NCBI RefSeq assembly: GCF_011045125.1
Contig: NZ_JAAKZF010000054.1
Location: 1 to 34,967, forward strand
Length of the DNA stretch: 34,967 nt
From: Allomesorhizobium camelthorni
GTDB lineage: Bacteria; Pseudomonadota; Alphaproteobacteria; Rhizobiales; Rhizobiaceae
Reading direction: 5' to 3'
The notes under the pieces were generated by a model that did no database searches, was not told the DNA's origin, and was given only the letters and a program-made list of their open reading frames with translations. Shown one piece after another: positions 34,370 to 34,967 of this stretch. A program made the position numbers and the translations under genes. The stretch's first letter is position 1; each line of letters starts with the position of its first letter.

Positions 34370-34603
34370 TCAGCCTTTTTTCCAGCGGCTTTCCGCCGCC
34401 TTCTTAGCGATCTCGGCGCGTCGCTCTGGCGTCATGTTCTCTGCGCGCTTCTTTCCGCCCTTAGCGCCAAGAGCCTTGGCGGCAGGGTCTTTGCCGTCAT
34501 CGATCACGGCGTCTTCTTCTTCACCGGTCGCAATGCGCATGACGCGGACGGCATTGCCGATCACGTCGGCGGGGCGCTTCTGGCCTTTAGGTCCGGTTGG
34601 CAT
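34370..34603 (-). CDS. Small basic KGG-type protein
   Basis: This 77-residue protein starts MPTGPKGQKRPADVIGNAV, a start I associate with short conserved alphaproteobacterial proteins. The C-terminal half (AKALGAKGGKKRAENMTPER, then RAEIAKKAAESRWKKG) has the Gly-Lys-rich KGG and KKAAxSRW pattern of small nucleic-acid-binding proteins. Function unknown; DNA or RNA binding is an inference from charge and pattern. GGGGA lies 8 nt before the ATG. It overlaps the previous gene by 17 nt. Confidence 0.65.
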   Translation of the reverse strand: MPTGPKGQKRPADVIGNAVRVMRIATGEEEDAVIDDGKDPAAKALGAKGGKKRAENMTPERRAEIAKKAAESRWKKG

Positions 34604-34823
34604 TTAGCCATCCCCTTTTTCCCGTGCCGTCCTTCCAAAGAGCGACGGCGTATTCGTCTGGCGTTTTGCGGCTGGTGTTGCTCATGCGAGGGACCAAACC
34701 GTCACGCTCGGCTTTCGCATAGGCCATACAGACTGCTTCTTGATCTCGCCCCATTGTGGCGACCAGCTTGCGCATGTAGTCGCGCTGTCCAAATGTGGGT
34801 TTTTCTGTCATCGGCCCATCCAT
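34587..34823 (-). CDS. Small unknown cargo protein
   Basis: This frame of 78 residues begins at ATG 34823 with GGAAAG just upstream; ATG 34811 (MTEKPTFGQRDYMRKLVATM) is an alternative. The remaining part reads GRDQEAVCMAYAKAERDGLV and ends with EYAVALWKDGTGKRGWL. No family recognised. It is the first gene after the right terminal repeat of the element and would be transcribed together with the genes downstream. Confidence 0.55.
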   Translation of the reverse strand: MDGPMTEKPTFGQRDYMRKLVATMGRDQEAVCMAYAKAERDGLVPRMSNTSRKTPDEYAVALWKDGTGKRGWLNANRT

Positions 34824-34855
34824 GCTTTCCGCTAAGCATATAGGAGTTCGGGCGG

Positions 34856-34886
34856 ATATGCGAAACGCATATTTTCGCTCAGCGAA
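34856..34886. promoter_or_regulatory. Paired palindromes beside the right terminal repeat
   Basis: ATATGCG-AAA-CGCATAT (34856-34872) and TTCGCT-C-AGCGAA (34874-34886) are two adjacent perfect palindromes between the terminal repeat and the first cargo gene. They occupy the promoter region of the minus-strand operon and fit operator sites for the XRE-type regulator, or transposase-binding subterminal sites. Confidence 0.5.
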
Positions 34887-34907
34887 TTTCAAACTGAGAC
34901 ACTACCC
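34885..34907 (-). repeat. Right terminal inverted repeat of the mobile element
   Basis: It ends ...CAAACTGAGACACTACCC and is the exact 23-base reverse complement of the left terminal repeat. Confidence 0.9.
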
Positions 34908-34967
34908 CCGGATGGCGTAGCTTGCCTGGTCATAGGAACCGGTCTGTTTATATGCGTCGCCAGCACG
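34908..34967 (-). pseudogene. 5'-side fragment of the recombinase gene interrupted by the element (runs off the window)
   Basis: The minus strand is open over the whole 60 nt and reads RAGDAYKQTGSYDQASYAIR up to the element. Joined to the fragment beyond the element, with one copy of the presumed target site, it gives ...QASYAI-QDTPDLVAHHYGRF..., a continuous recombinase C-terminal region. The upstream part of the gene lies outside the window. Confidence 0.5.

Larger units (their letters stand above)
30927..34907 (-). mobile_element. IS1-family transposon with cargo genes (about 4 kb)
   Basis: The element is bounded by perfect 23-bp inverted repeats beginning GGGTAGTGTCTCAG. Inside, all six genes read on the minus strand: three small unknowns, an XRE-ImmA protein, a single-frame IS1-family transposase and a HEPN/Abi-like protein. 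Normal IS1-type elements are far shorter, so this is a cargo-bearing form. Base composition is lower in GC than the hup genes. Flanks show only an imperfect direct repeat (TCCTGAATGG at 30919-30928 against CCCCGGATGG at 34906-34915, 7 of 10 matching), so target duplication is uncertain. The insertion splits a recombinase gene. Confidence 0.8.

Overview
The window looks like part of a symbiosis island or symbiotic plasmid of a rhizobium (Alphaproteobacteria, Mesorhizobium- or Bradyrhizobium-like). Three things suggest this: a giant type III effector of the SKWP family ending in a shikimate-kinase domain, a candidate tts box in front of it, and a complete high-GC hydrogen-uptake (hup/hyp/hox) cluster of the kind found in legume symbionts. 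The genus cannot be fixed from the sequence alone.

Layout. (1) 1-7857: one very long effector gene. It has an N-terminal low-complexity secretion-type region, about 14 SKWP repeats, a long middle part containing a DFDGD motif, and a C-terminal AroK-like kinase. (2) 7858-8149: a frameshifted IS3-type transposase relic. (3) 8150-12458: a sigma-54 promoter, hupS, hupL, hupE and hupC, closed by a strong intrinsic terminator. (4) 12459-12780: no gene seen. (5) 12781-30196: a second sigma-54 promoter followed by 18 nearly contiguous genes, hupDFGHIJK-hypABCDE-hypX-hoxA-hupT-hupUV-hypF. (6) 30197-30818: degraded sequence with at most one small ORF. (7) 30927-34907: a 4-kb mobile element with long inverted repeats. 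It carries an IS1-family transposase plus cargo (a HEPN/Abi-like protein, an XRE-ImmA protein and three small unknowns), all on the minus strand. It sits inside what looks like a tyrosine-recombinase gene, whose two halves lie on either side.

How the genes work together. HupS and HupL form a Tat-exported, membrane-bound NiFe uptake hydrogenase that passes electrons to cytochrome b HupC. HupE supplies nickel. HypA-F and HypX build the Ni-Fe(CN)2CO centre, HypX supplying the CO. HupF, G, H, I, J and K serve subunit-specific assembly, and HupD trims HupL. HupUV is a soluble H2 sensor acting through kinase HupT on the sigma-54 activator HoxA, so both sigma-54 promoters are natural HoxA (or NifA) targets. 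The six-Cys proximal-cluster motif in HupS predicts an oxygen-tolerant enzyme.

The least expected observation is in the effector. Its DFDGD segment aligns without gaps, over 32 residues, with the metal-binding loop of the RNA polymerase beta-prime subunit as recalled from memory, and its helical repeats resemble RNA-binding OPR repeats. This is an inference that needs structural testing.
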